37,596 nucleotides of DNA from Candidatus Aenigmatarchaeota archaeon (lineage in GTDB: Archaea > Aenigmatarchaeota > Aenigmatarchaeia > JACPZZ01): positions 1 to 37,596 of the forward strand of contig JACPZZ010000021.1 of the NCBI GenBank assembly GCA_016195275.1, in the 5' to 3' direction. Position 1 is the stretch's first letter. The number at the start of each line of letters is the position of its first letter. A program made the position numbers and the translations under genes. Under the pieces are notes generated by a model, which worked only from the letters and a program-made list of their open reading frames with translations, did not search any database and had not been told where the DNA came from. This document shows, piece by piece, positions 8,901-18,627 of this stretch.

Positions 8901-9194
8901 ACGAGGTTACATCTATCATAGAATTCTTTTCATTTACAAGCATTTAAAGTTATGACTAGACGACGGGGCTATTCTAATTGACGCATAAGCCGGTATACGT
9001 AATAGTCGGCTACCAAAACAAACCGCAGCAACTTCTTTTTATTCCTTTATAAAAATGCGAGCGGGAAAATCCACACCTTTAATAATTTCCTATGAAGCGA
9101 ACCGTATCGGAACGCCACCAGTTATCATAGTTCAGCATCTGTTTTTAGCATGATATTCCGGATGTATGAATATATCAAAGTCGCAGAATAAAAG

Positions 9195-9926
9195 ATGTCT
9201 GATAAGACTGTGCTTTTTGTTGGCACACACCCTGATGATATAGAAATCGGTTGCGGAGGAACTATTCAGGTTTTTCGGTCTAACGGTATAGATACTGTTG
9301 GTCTGATTATTACTACAGGGCACGACAGAGAAGATGCAAGGAGAAGAGACGCAGTATTGAAATCTTCAGATTTATTGGGCTATACGCCAGAGTTCGGAAA
9401 CATTCTTTCTATAGATTTGACAGACATACTTGTAGAAGATGCTGTAGCAAAACTTATTGGGAAATATCACCCCATTGCCGTTTTTGGTCATTCGAGGAAA
9501 GACAGCCACCGTAGCCATAAAATAGTGTCTGATGGCACAGATTCTGCTGCACGGTACGTTAGAAATAGACTGCATTATGCAGGCCCGGAAGGAGAATATG
9601 AATTCAGCCCTAACGTGTTTTTCACCTTCACAGAAAAAGAATTCAATGGAAAATTAAAAGCTCTAAAAATACACCAAACAGCTTATGGCGATGCAAGATA
9701 TTTCCACGAGAATTATTTGACCCAGAATAGTTGGTTAGGACAAAGAGTATTGCAATATACCCAGAGAGAAAACGCACCTTATGTTTTAGAGCATGGCGAT
9801 AGACACATTCCTTACGCGGAAGGTTTTGAGGCTAGACATATTGTTAATCCTGCTCTTAGCGACAGCCTGTTTTTTGATTCAGAGATGCGAGAACTTGCAA
9901 AAACCGTTGGTGGGACAGACATTTGA
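9195..9926 (+). CDS. PIG-L/LmbE-family deacetylase
   Basis: VGTHPDDIEIGCGGT and SHRSHKIVSDGTDSAARYV. Confidence 0.9.
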   Translation: MSDKTVLFVGTHPDDIEIGCGGTIQVFRSNGIDTVGLIITTGHDREDARRRDAVLKSSDLLGYTPEFGNILSIDLTDILVEDAVAKLIGKYHPIAVFGHSRKDSHRSHKIVSDGTDSAARYVRNRLHYAGPEGEYEFSPNVFFTFTEKEFNGKLKALKIHQTAYGDARYFHENYLTQNSWLGQRVLQYTQRENAPYVLEHGDRHIPYAEGFEARHIVNPALSDSLFFDSEMRELAKTVGGTDI

Positions 9927-10034
9927 TATCCGAAGCAACATTCCAAATGTTGCATTATCATAGAAAATTAGGCAACAACTTCTTTTAGGCGCACACGCTC
10001 TAAAACCCAATACAAGAACTAAGGCTGTAATTTG

Positions 10035-11531
10035 TTACCTTGGTTTAACAACAGGCTGCCACGGCTGGCGTTTGCCGTAATTCTGGCGATAATACCACAC
10101 CAGCCCTGCTAGGATAAGAACAACAGCGACCACGAAAACAAGGTTTATCTTTTCCCCGCTGCCCAAGGTGGTTGTTGTCGTTGGCGGTAGCGTCGTGGTC
10201 GGCGGCACGTAAACCTGCGTTGATTCGGCCAATATCGTAGGTGCCGCATACTCGTTGGCCAATGTGAAGACTCTCTCATTGACACTATAAGTTATTTTCT
10301 TCTCTTCGCCGGGCGTCACAGTCTTGTAAATAAATATATATTCAGGGTCCGGGTTTGTCACATTAACAACTGCGCCAGGCGCAGTCACAGTTATCTTAGA
10401 CGCCTTGTCAGCCAAAGATTTCGGAACAATGTCCTTTATTATGAAATTGTTCACCTGTTCTGTGCCGTTGAATTTTATACTCAGTGTAACTGTTGACTTC
10501 TGGTTTGTTACATCAACATCTATCGTCCTGTTCGCCGCAGTGTTCTTCTGCACTTTTTCTGTTGTCGCTGCCACAACAGCCTTTATCTCGGCCGAAAGTT
10601 CTTTACCCAGCGCTATGCGCAAACCGGTTTGAAGCTCTTCTTTGCTGTCTATCAGGGATTTTATCTCCTCATTCTTTCTCTGCACGATCTCTTTTACAAC
10701 ATTTTGTATTTCATGGCCTGGCGGACCCTTGATCGTGCTTGTCGTTGTCGTGGTCGTAGTTGTCGTAGTTCCGCCGCCGGGCGAGCCGCCTGTTGTTGTC
10801 GTCGTAGCGGTTGACGCTGTTGTAGTCGTGCCTTTTGTCAGCGTCCAGACTTTTGATTGTGTCGTGTCACCAAGCCTGATTATCGCATGCCCGGCGCCTG
10901 TGAACGAACCTATCGTTATGTTCCATGTTACAGATTTCGTTTCCCCTGCGGTAAGCGTTATTGTTTGAACAGCCGCTGCACTGCCCAATGATGCGTTAAC
11001 CACAAACGTGTTTGATTTGTTCTGGTATAGCGTTAAGTTTCTTGTCTGCGACGAACCCAACGAATTCTGTACGTTAATTGACATTCCGGTGTTGTTGCCT
11101 TCGTAAACAGTTGAGATGGGGTCTTCGATAATTTCCATGGTCAGGCTTGACGGGTTCACGTATTCAATCGTAGCTGTGCCGCTGCTTGAGCTTGCGCCGC
11201 CAGAGTCGACAACAGTTACGGAAAAAGAGTAGGTGTTTGTTGTGGAAGAACTTATAGTGAATGTTTTTGTGGTTCCTGACGTGCCAACTGTGAAAGGCGT
11301 ATCAACGCTGCTTATAGTCAGGCCGGACGGTGAGGATGAAACGGAAAACGAGTTAATAGTCGCGGATCCGGAATCCGTGGACATCGTGACGCTCACGGTT
11401 CGCGTGGTTCCTGTATCAACCGTGGTTGTGTCATAGGAAGGATCGTTTACAGTAACCGCGGCAAACGCTGCAGAAACCATCATTATGCTCGAAAGAGCCC
11501 AGAACAATGCAATCTTGAAAGTTTTCATCAT
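10035..11531 (-). CDS. Secreted surface protein with Thr-rich linkers and C-terminal TM anchor
   Basis: N-terminal signal, Ig-like repeats, TTTT linkers, PPTTTLPPTTTTTLGSG followed by TM and a basic tail. Confidence 0.8.
   Translation of the reverse strand: MMKTFKIALFWALSSIMMVSAAFAAVTVNDPSYDTTTVDTGTTRTVSVTMSTDSGSATINSFSVSSSPSGLTISSVDTPFTVGTSGTTKTFTISSSTTNTYSFSVTVVDSGGASSSSGTATIEYVNPSSLTMEIIEDPISTVYEGNNTGMSINVQNSLGSSQTRNLTLYQNKSNTFVVNASLGSAAAVQTITLTAGETKSVTWNITIGSFTGAGHAIIRLGDTTQSKVWTLTKGTTTTASTATTTTTGGSPGGGTTTTTTTTTTSTIKGPPGHEIQNVVKEIVQRKNEEIKSLIDSKEELQTGLRIALGKELSAEIKAVVAATTEKVQKNTAANRTIDVDVTNQKSTVTLSIKFNGTEQVNNFIIKDIVPKSLADKASKITVTAPGAVVNVTNPDPEYIFIYKTVTPGEEKKITYSVNERVFTLANEYAAPTILAESTQVYVPPTTTLPPTTTTTLGSGEKINLVFVVAVVLILAGLVWYYRQNYGKRQPWQPVVKPR
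10735..10850 (-). repeat. Low-complexity trinucleotide tract encoding the Thr-rich linker
   Basis: Repeated gtc/gtt/gta/gtg triplets (plus-strand reading) encoding the poly-Thr linker of 10035..11531. Confidence 0.7.
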
Positions 11532-11538
11532 TTAATCA

Positions 11539-14500
11539 CTATCCGAAGACCTTTCTTCCCCCGCTCAAAAACTCTATCGGTCCGGCAAACATCTCTTCCT
11601 GCACACCTGTAGACTGGCCTGCTGTGTTCAACTCTGTGGCCGTTCCTACTATTTCGCTCCTTCCAGCAGACCACGACCCGCTCTGTGGAAGTATTTCAGT
11701 TAGCAGACAGCCGTCATAAATTGACACCGACGTTTCATTTGGCAGGTTTATCGCGTCACCGTGTGTTAAGTTATACACGGTTATGTTCGCTGTTTGTGAT
11801 GAAGATAATTTACCCTGCATCCAGTTATTGTACTTTAACGCGAACGACGCATTCTTTGCCTGGTTCGAGAATGTCGACGCACAAACCCTGATTCCGTGCG
11901 GTTGTGTCGTTGATGAAACAGTCGCCCATGGTATCGAAGGCGAAGACTCATAGAAGTTCAATATGGCGTGCGTGTTGTTTATGTACCAGTCCGTGAGGCC
12001 GAGCGTTATGAACGAGCCGAAGCTTAGCGACTTGCCGCTGTCCGACGAAGAAACGGACATTGTCGGGTAGTTGAACGCAACGCCTGAAAGGCCTGCCCCG
12101 CACCCGTTTGCAAGTTCATTGGTCGATTGGCTTCTTGCTCCTGTGCTCGCAGCGCACGCGCCGGAATTGGAGAACACGTTGTCATCGTCCATGTACAAAG
12201 TTGTCAAATTGCCGCGCGTATAGTTTACAGCGTTGGCACTCGTGAGGTCATGAACTGTCGCGTTTGTGATTACGAAATAGAACGTCGAGATCAAACCGTC
12301 CCTTACAAGTTGGTCGCTCGCAGTCTCAGTGAACGAGCCGTTGAAGAATAATACAGGCGAATACGAGTTTGTAAATCCTGACGTTGCGTTTGCGCCAACA
12401 GTTGCATTGAACGTTGTAATATTAGCCCTCAAAATTATTCTCTTCGAAGTGTTCGGCGCCAATTGGACAAATGTGCTCACCGCATTAAACGAGCGCACAT
12501 TGAAATTTATCGAATTCTTGAACGTTGATTTCTCGGCTGGCGTCGAGTTAACTTTCCAGAACGCCATGAACCTGCCGTTCTTTGTGACGTTTAACGGTAT
12601 GAATACGAGTCCGTCGGCATTTGTCGCGTTGCCTATAAAGTCTGTCCAATTTCCACCGCTGGCGTTTATCGCATAATCGAACGGGCTCTGAGGTAACTTA
12701 CTTTTAATGCCAAAGCCTTCTGTGTTCATCTCCGCAACCTCGGTTATGTTGAACCAGTGGCTCGGTAGTCTTGTCGCTGTCGAAGCCTGCCCGTCGCTTC
12801 CGCGGAACGCAACCATAGGTATCCATATCTGCTCGCGTATCTTGTGGCTTCCGCCGAACGCGAAATTGGTGCTCACGGTTCCCTGTCCGCCCTGGCCGCC
12901 AGTCGACAGTGTTGTGACATTAACAAATCTGACAAACGGAGCGCCGTCGATAGTCCACAGGTATGTCTTGAATCCGCCTCCAGCAAGGGCTATTTTCTGT
13001 GTGGGCAACAACCTCATCGTTTGGTTCAGCGTCAACCCGGCCGCGGTTCTGTTACCAAGGAATACGAATGAATGAGTGTCGTTTCCGACGACCATGACAT
13101 TAATGCCCGTATAGTTTGTCGAAGGCTGGTTCCTGTCGTTTGTTGTGTCCAGCGTTGGACCGGTGCACACAAGTGTGTTGAAACCGTTGGCTCTGCTCAA
13201 ACCCAGGTATGTGTTGTTTATCTGTGTCCAGTTAGCCAAATTCCATCCGTCGGTTATGCCACGCGCATCGTTCGAGCCGTCATACCAGCCTTGGTCATAA
13301 AATGGTACAGGCGAGCAATGTCCACTCGGAGCAGTCCATTGTTCGACCGGCGCCATGCCCACAGTAAGGCCTTTCACAGACAAGAAAATAAAGTCCTCGC
13401 TGGTTTCAGTGGATGATGTCAGGTTGTTCGTTGCCGTAATAATGCCGCCGTATTCGCCTGCTTTCAAACTCGCCGGGAGTGAAAAGTTGAACGATATATT
13501 TTCAATTCCGCTTAATAAATTGTAAGCTGGTGTTCCATTAATCCACTCCACCCTTGTGGCATTGTATTTTTTACCGCTCTCGAAATCCAGCAATTCGACT
13601 ATTATTCTGGTGATGTTTACAGGGCCTGTGGCAGGCGGCAAATCCGCAAATAACCTGGTTCCGTTAATCCAATCGCCTGGTTGGTATGTGTTTTGGGAAT
13701 TCACGGGGTTCATCCACCAGTCTGTCCACATGTCAAACGCTGCTATCTTGAAACCGGAGTTGGACGAAGTGCCACAGCCGCCCGAATAACCTTTAGTCGC
13801 CAACGACGCGTTGTCGCAAACCTTTATCCTAAGCTCGAAGAAGCCGTTTGGCCACTTTGTTAATTGTTTTCCAGCCGAGCTGAAGTATGACGGATGAATA
13901 TACAGTGTTCCATTAACTTGCCCGCTGCTGTTTGTCAGGTTAACAATAACAGGGTTTATCGCAGTCAGAACCGTAGCTCCGGTGGACGGGTTGAAATTAA
14001 TCAGCGACGCAACGCTCATGTTGCCGCCAACCACAACACGCGACGAATTGGCGGTGTATGATGGGTTTTGCATGACTATAGTTATATTTGAAGTAGGCGA
14101 GAACGAAAATCTCTGCTGACCCAGGCTGTTGTACGCGCTAGGGCTCATGGACATACTTTCGCACACAAATCCGGCAGGCACCTGGTCTGTTTTATCCTGG
14201 AATGACACGTTGAAAAGCATGAAGTGGAAACCTGAATATGTGCAAGCGTTTGAGAACGTTACATTGATCTTTGCCTGGCCGGACGAATCCGTAAGACCTT
14301 TGGTCACAGTTAGGCACGATGTCACATCAGAGCCTGTTATTTCGTCCTTCGCAGACAAGATAGAAACGAAAGACACAGAACTTGCCGGCATAAAGGTTTT
14401 TGCGTCGAAAACCATGACATTAAATTCCGTTGTCCCGGAGCAGTCTATTGACATGCCGCCTCCTTTCCCGCCTTCGTGACCGCCCGTATCACCGCCCTCG

Positions 14501-16299
14501 AATCTTGTTCCCGAAGGCGTCCCGAACCCCATAAGATATTTACCAAGGTAGAAAGCATCAGCTGTGATGTTTGTTTCACCAACCACGGTTGCCATTACTG
14601 TTATCATCTGCGGCCCTGCAACATTTGGTATCGGACCGCCTGACAAATATGGAACCCCGTCATCAGACTGCGCAGCGGTTACAAACGTAAAATTGCTTTC
14701 CAAACCTGAAATTTCCGAGCTTCCGCTGCCTGAAAGCGACATTATCGTTATCTTTTTCACCCAGGCGTATGTGATATTTCCGCCCTGCATATTCTCGCCG
14801 CTGCTTATGTTGAACGCTGTTAATTTGAACGTTGTGTTTGATCCGGGCAGCAAAAGCGCCTGGAAACCGCCTTCGCCGAACTCGGACGACGGCTCAACAG
14901 ACAGACCGTTTTTCTGGATGTTGAAGTAGCCCTGCGCAACGGCGTTGGTGTTGTCATCAGCCGAGACATTTAATTTGATGCCGAACAAACCGGCATAATT
15001 CGAGGTCAGTTTTAATTCCATACCACACACAGAAGTGCCCGTATGGACAGTGGGCGTGTAAGTCAGGTTTCCGGCCAGTATAGTGGAATTTATTGATGTC
15101 TGGTTATTCGCAAAGTAAACGTCCAAAAGATGGAAACTGGTAACATTACAGTTGTACAAAGGCCCGCTTGCCAAAATTTCCCCACTGCTTACGTTAGTTG
15201 GAATTATTGTCAGAGAAACGTTTTCGCCGGGCGGGAACAGTTTTTTGCCTGCGAATTCGCGGAAGAACGAGGCGGTTTCGCGGTTCACAATCGACGCTGT
15301 TAAAGTCCTTGTCGAGAAGCTTCCTGACGTATCCTGTCCGCCGGATTTGATATTTACCTTGTACGTGCCTGTCGTGCTAGCGGTATAATTGTACTGGAAC
15401 CTGCCGTCAGAGTACGTTGAACCCGAGGAACTCGTTATCAGCCCGTTCGGATCTGTTAACTCTATTGTAGTCGCAGAACTGGAAATCGGAGTGCCGTTCG
15501 TGTATGTTAATCTTGATTCAATTGTCACGGCGCTTCCGGGCGCGAACGCGTTTTTGTTCGTTCCGGTGTTGTCCTTTGTCGTAACGGAAAGCGTGTATCT
15601 GGCAACGCCGAAGAATATGAAGCCCGCGTTGCCTTCGACGGCCAGTATGTAATCAATGGCGTCTGCATTTGACGGTATGGAAAAGTTCATCAGCGTTTCG
15701 CCGGCACTGTTGGTTTTTGATGAATTAACACCCCAGCCTGTGAACGGGCCGTCAGCAGCGAATATGCTGCCGTTTATCACCTCATTTTGCAGCGCCCCGC
15801 CAGACCAGTTTTTAGCTATTATCTTGGCTGTGATAAACCCTCCCGGCGAGAACGGCGGAACCGAGCCCACAAATTCAATTGTGGCCGAGGACGTGTTCGT
15901 GACCCGGAATTTCACAGTCCTTACCAGTTTCGTAGTTCCGTTTGAAACCGTAAGCGTCAGTGTGGGAGGCCCCCAGATGCCCGAAGCGTTCACGCTTACG
16001 TTGAACGAGGCGTTTACAGGAGCGGAAGCAACACCATAGCCGGTTGTGGTGTGGGCAAAATTGTTGTTCGACAGCGAAACGTTAATAACCCAGTTGCCTC
16101 CAGTCAGGTTTTCCGGCGTGCTGTTGAGTATGTTGCCTCTGACAGTAACGTTTCCGCTGTACGAAGTGGTGAAATTGGAAACAAAATCAACCGTAAACGC
16201 TTCGGAGTAAGCGGGCAAGAAAGACAAACCTAACAAAACCACAGCCGCAAATACAATACTATGCTTGATTACAGGCCTACTCAACAAACGCCAACCCAT
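11539..16299 (-). CDS. Giant secreted surface protein (1586 aa), Ig-like/carboxypeptidase-regulatory-like domains
   Basis: N-terminal signal, many Asn-X-Ser/Thr sequons, beta-rich repeat composition; no obvious C-terminal TM. Confidence 0.8.
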   Translation of the reverse strand: MGWRLLSRPVIKHSIVFAAVVLLGLSFLPAYSEAFTVDFVSNFTTSYSGNVTVRGNILNSTPENLTGGNWVINVSLSNNNFAHTTTGYGVASAPVNASFNVSVNASGIWGPPTLTLTVSNGTTKLVRTVKFRVTNTSSATIEFVGSVPPFSPGGFITAKIIAKNWSGGALQNEVINGSIFAADGPFTGWGVNSSKTNSAGETLMNFSIPSNADAIDYILAVEGNAGFIFFGVARYTLSVTTKDNTGTNKNAFAPGSAVTIESRLTYTNGTPISSSATTIELTDPNGLITSSSGSTYSDGRFQYNYTASTTGTYKVNIKSGGQDTSGSFSTRTLTASIVNRETASFFREFAGKKLFPPGENVSLTIIPTNVSSGEILASGPLYNCNVTSFHLLDVYFANNQTSINSTILAGNLTYTPTVHTGTSVCGMELKLTSNYAGLFGIKLNVSADDNTNAVAQGYFNIQKNGLSVEPSSEFGEGGFQALLLPGSNTTFKLTAFNISSGENMQGGNITYAWVKKITIMSLSGSGSSEISGLESNFTFVTAAQSDDGVPYLSGGPIPNVAGPQMITVMATVVGETNITADAFYLGKYLMGFGTPSGTRFEGGDTGGHEGGKGGGMSIDCSGTTEFNVMVFDAKTFMPASSVSFVSILSAKDEITGSDVTSCLTVTKGLTDSSGQAKINVTFSNACTYSGFHFMLFNVSFQDKTDQVPAGFVCESMSMSPSAYNSLGQQRFSFSPTSNITIVMQNPSYTANSSRVVVGGNMSVASLINFNPSTGATVLTAINPVIVNLTNSSGQVNGTLYIHPSYFSSAGKQLTKWPNGFFELRIKVCDNASLATKGYSGGCGTSSNSGFKIAAFDMWTDWWMNPVNSQNTYQPGDWINGTRLFADLPPATGPVNITRIIVELLDFESGKKYNATRVEWINGTPAYNLLSGIENISFNFSLPASLKAGEYGGIITATNNLTSSTETSEDFIFLSVKGLTVGMAPVEQWTAPSGHCSPVPFYDQGWYDGSNDARGITDGWNLANWTQINNTYLGLSRANGFNTLVCTGPTLDTTNDRNQPSTNYTGINVMVVGNDTHSFVFLGNRTAAGLTLNQTMRLLPTQKIALAGGGFKTYLWTIDGAPFVRFVNVTTLSTGGQGGQGTVSTNFAFGGSHKIREQIWIPMVAFRGSDGQASTATRLPSHWFNITEVAEMNTEGFGIKSKLPQSPFDYAINASGGNWTDFIGNATNADGLVFIPLNVTKNGRFMAFWKVNSTPAEKSTFKNSINFNVRSFNAVSTFVQLAPNTSKRIILRANITTFNATVGANATSGFTNSYSPVLFFNGSFTETASDQLVRDGLISTFYFVITNATVHDLTSANAVNYTRGNLTTLYMDDDNVFSNSGACAASTGARSQSTNELANGCGAGLSGVAFNYPTMSVSSSDSGKSLSFGSFITLGLTDWYINNTHAILNFYESSPSIPWATVSSTTQPHGIRVCASTFSNQAKNASFALKYNNWMQGKLSSSQTANITVYNLTHGDAINLPNETSVSIYDGCLLTEILPQSGSWSAGRSEIVGTATELNTAGQSTGVQEEMFAGPIEFLSGGRKVFG

Positions 16300-16349
16300 T
16301 TAAACCTAATTTATATTAAAGAACTGTGCATTCGTTACTTATAAATATT

Positions 16350-17138
16350 ATGTTGGTGAAAAAAGCCGACGGATCGCTGGAAGACTTCGACGGTAAAAAA
16401 ATAATCAAGACATGCCTGCGCGCAGGCCTGGGAAAGGAAGAATCTGAAATTGTAGTGCAGCACGTAACCAGCAAAGCCTACGATAAAATACCCACGAACG
16501 TTTTGTTGAAGATTATTTTGAAAGAGATACGCAAACACAGCAAACCCGCATCAATGAAATACAACCTGCGCGCCTCTCTGGCAGCGTTGAGCCCGGAAGG
16601 CGTTTTCTTCGAACTGTACATAAAAAAACTTCTGGAAGAGTACGGCTACAAAGTCAGGCATGCACAGATAGTAAAAGGAAACTGCAGCGAGCATGAAATA
16701 GACCTGATTGCGGAAAAGGACGGCAAAAAGACAATGGTCGAATGCAAGCATCACAGGAACCACCACAACTTCGCCGGGCTGGGCGAAGCCATGGTAACGT
16801 GGGCAGCGTTCGAAGATGCAAAAAACAAAAACAATTTTTCGGAAGCGTGGTTGGTGTGCAACACAAAAATATCCGCCCACGCCGCAAAATACGCGCAGTG
16901 CAAAAACGTTAGATTGTTATGCTGGGGCAACAAACTGAACGACATGATAGAAAAAAGGAAATTATACCCGGTTACGATACTCGAAAGCATGAAAGGCAAT
17001 TCAGTCGAAAAGGCGTTCGACTGCGGCATAGCCACGATAAAGGACGTTATAAAATCGGATCCTGACACGCTGAGAAAAATATTCGGAGAAAATTACCGGA
17101 AAGCGCTGGAAGAGGCAAACGCGGTTACGGCATCATAG
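16350..17138 (+). CDS. ATP-cone domain fused to a PD-(D/E)XK (Mrr-like) nuclease domain
   Basis: N-terminal VKKADGSLEDFDGKKIIKTCLRAGLGKEES (ATP-cone); then EHEIDLIAEKDGKKTMVECKHH (D-ExK); C-terminal helical tail. Confidence 0.8.
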   Translation: MLVKKADGSLEDFDGKKIIKTCLRAGLGKEESEIVVQHVTSKAYDKIPTNVLLKIILKEIRKHSKPASMKYNLRASLAALSPEGVFFELYIKKLLEEYGYKVRHAQIVKGNCSEHEIDLIAEKDGKKTMVECKHHRNHHNFAGLGEAMVTWAAFEDAKNKNNFSEAWLVCNTKISAHAAKYAQCKNVRLLCWGNKLNDMIEKRKLYPVTILESMKGNSVEKAFDCGIATIKDVIKSDPDTLRKIFGENYRKALEEANAVTAS

Positions 17139-17297
17139 TTTCTCATAGAACCTGCCGTAAAAAATCAGGTCAGCCGCCAGCAAAACAAATCCCGCAACGC
17201 GCATCTCAAAAGAACCAAACATTATCATGTACAACGCAATTAACGCAACAACAAAAGTTGCAAACAAATGGGGCTTGCTTGCGCCGTCAATGGACAT
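17133..17297 (-). CDS. Small membrane protein (54 aa)
   Basis: Hand translation MSIDGASKPHLFATFVVALIALYMIMFGSFEMRVAGFVLLAADLIFYGRFYEKL; two hydrophobic segments. Confidence 0.55.
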   Translation of the reverse strand: MSIDGASKPHLFATFVVALIALYMIMFGSFEMRVAGFVLLAADLIFYGRFYEKL

Positions 17298-17396
17298 AAA
17301 ACTGTTTTATTTACGTCAAATAAAAACCCATCCGCCTGTCCCGTCTCTTCGCGCAAACGGTTAGCTTTTTATCCGGGACTTTATATTCTTGGTTGT

Positions 17397-17894
17397 ATGG
17401 CAGTCGCAAAAAGCAACCTCGCAATCGCAGCTTTCACGGGCCTTACCATGTTGGTATCCGTGCTCGGTTTCGCTTTTTTGCAGGGTTCGCCCCAGGCAAA
17501 CCGGCCGGAAGAAAAACTGCCCGACAGTTATATTATCAATTATACCCTGACGCAGTCGCAGCGCCAGACGCTCGCTAACCGCGGCAAGACGCTGATAGAC
17601 CTTGTTTACGACCCGCAAAACTGCACAAACTGCGGTTTTATCAAAGCGTCTTTGGAGGGTATTGCGCACCAGTTCAGCGACCAAATACTGCTTTCGGAGA
17701 TAGAAGTTTCCAGGTCGGATTACGTCGACCTGCCCCGCGTGTTCATGGCCAGCCAGATAAACGCGTGGTCGAAAAAAGGCGCCGGCATAACGGCCGCAGA
17801 ATTGGAACAGGCTTTCTGTTCGGTGGTATTATACCCGCCGCTTGGTTGTGCAATAAAGCCGCAGCCCGGGAATAATACAAACAGATCTCAGTGA
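17397..17894 (+). CDS. Hypothetical membrane-anchored protein with CTNCGF motif
   Basis: ATG 17397; N-terminal TM; DPQNCTNCGFIKASLEGI. Confidence 0.6.
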   Translation: MAVAKSNLAIAAFTGLTMLVSVLGFAFLQGSPQANRPEEKLPDSYIINYTLTQSQRQTLANRGKTLIDLVYDPQNCTNCGFIKASLEGIAHQFSDQILLSEIEVSRSDYVDLPRVFMASQINAWSKKGAGITAAELEQAFCSVVLYPPLGCAIKPQPGNNTNRSQ

Positions 17895-17900
17895 CGCTCT

Positions 17901-18272
17901 ATGTCGAATGTCCTTAACAAAATTTTAAATGTACTCGTTTTCCTGTTACCTACGATCCTTTCGATATCACAGATTCTGAACATAGGAACATCGCAAAGTC
18001 TGATAATCTTGGGTGTCATAATTTTACTCGTGGTAATATACTTCTCCATAGACTACGTTAAAGGGCTTTCTTTCAAGGTGAACAAAACATCGGAAAGGAT
18101 TAAAGACATGGAAGAGAGAATTAATTATATGGAAAAGATCCACGATCTTGATAAAAGGGTGGCGATGTTGGAAAAAAGACGGAAGAAAGGCGAGATAGAC
18201 CCCAAGACAGTGATATTATTCCTTCTGTTAATCTTACTGATTCTATACTTAAGATCGATAGGCCAACTATAA
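17901..18272 (+). CDS. Membrane protein with central coiled coil
   Basis: Hydrophobic N- and C-terminal segments around MEERINYMEKIHDLDKRVAMLEKRR. Confidence 0.6.
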   Translation: MSNVLNKILNVLVFLLPTILSISQILNIGTSQSLIILGVIILLVVIYFSIDYVKGLSFKVNKTSERIKDMEERINYMEKIHDLDKRVAMLEKRRKKGEIDPKTVILFLLLILLILYLRSIGQL

Positions 18273-18281
18273 AGTGATTAA

Positions 18282-18584
18282 ATGAACATATCCGAACTTG
18301 CCTCCGGGATGAAAGACGTTTCGCTCACGGCAAAAGTGGCCGAGAAAAACGAGCCGCGCGAAGTCCAGACGCGTTTCGGCAGGCGCCTTGTCGCTGATGT
18401 GATGGTCAAGGATAAAACAGGCTCTATAAAACTTTCTTTGTGGGAAAAGCAAATCGACGCTGTCAAGGAAGGCGACGAAGTGGAAATCGCCGGTGCGTAC
18501 GTTACCGAGTGGCGCGGCTCGCTCCAGTTGTCCATACCGAAAACCGGCAAATTGACAGTAGTGGACAAGACAAATCAGGGATGA
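18282..18584 (+). CDS. OB-fold nucleic-acid-binding protein (RPA/SSB-like)
   Basis: DVSLTAKVAEKNEPREVQTRFGRRLVADVMVKDKTGSIKLSLWEKQIDAVKEGDEVEIAGAYVTEWRGSLQLSIP. Confidence 0.85.
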   Translation: MNISELASGMKDVSLTAKVAEKNEPREVQTRFGRRLVADVMVKDKTGSIKLSLWEKQIDAVKEGDEVEIAGAYVTEWRGSLQLSIPKTGKLTVVDKTNQG

Positions 18585-18627
18585 GTTCGAGTTTCGAAAA
18601 GGAAATATCACAACTGCCGTCTAATTA

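Noticed and set aside
8957-8972. Independent functional tRNA gene beginning AGCCCCGTCGTCTAG
   Set aside because: Sequence after about 15 nt does not form a D-arm, anticodon arm or T-arm; kept only as a possible partial duplication.
10642-10968. Val-rich plus-strand ORF (VVVVVVVVVV)
   Set aside because: It is the antisense reading of the Thr-codon tract in 10035..11531.
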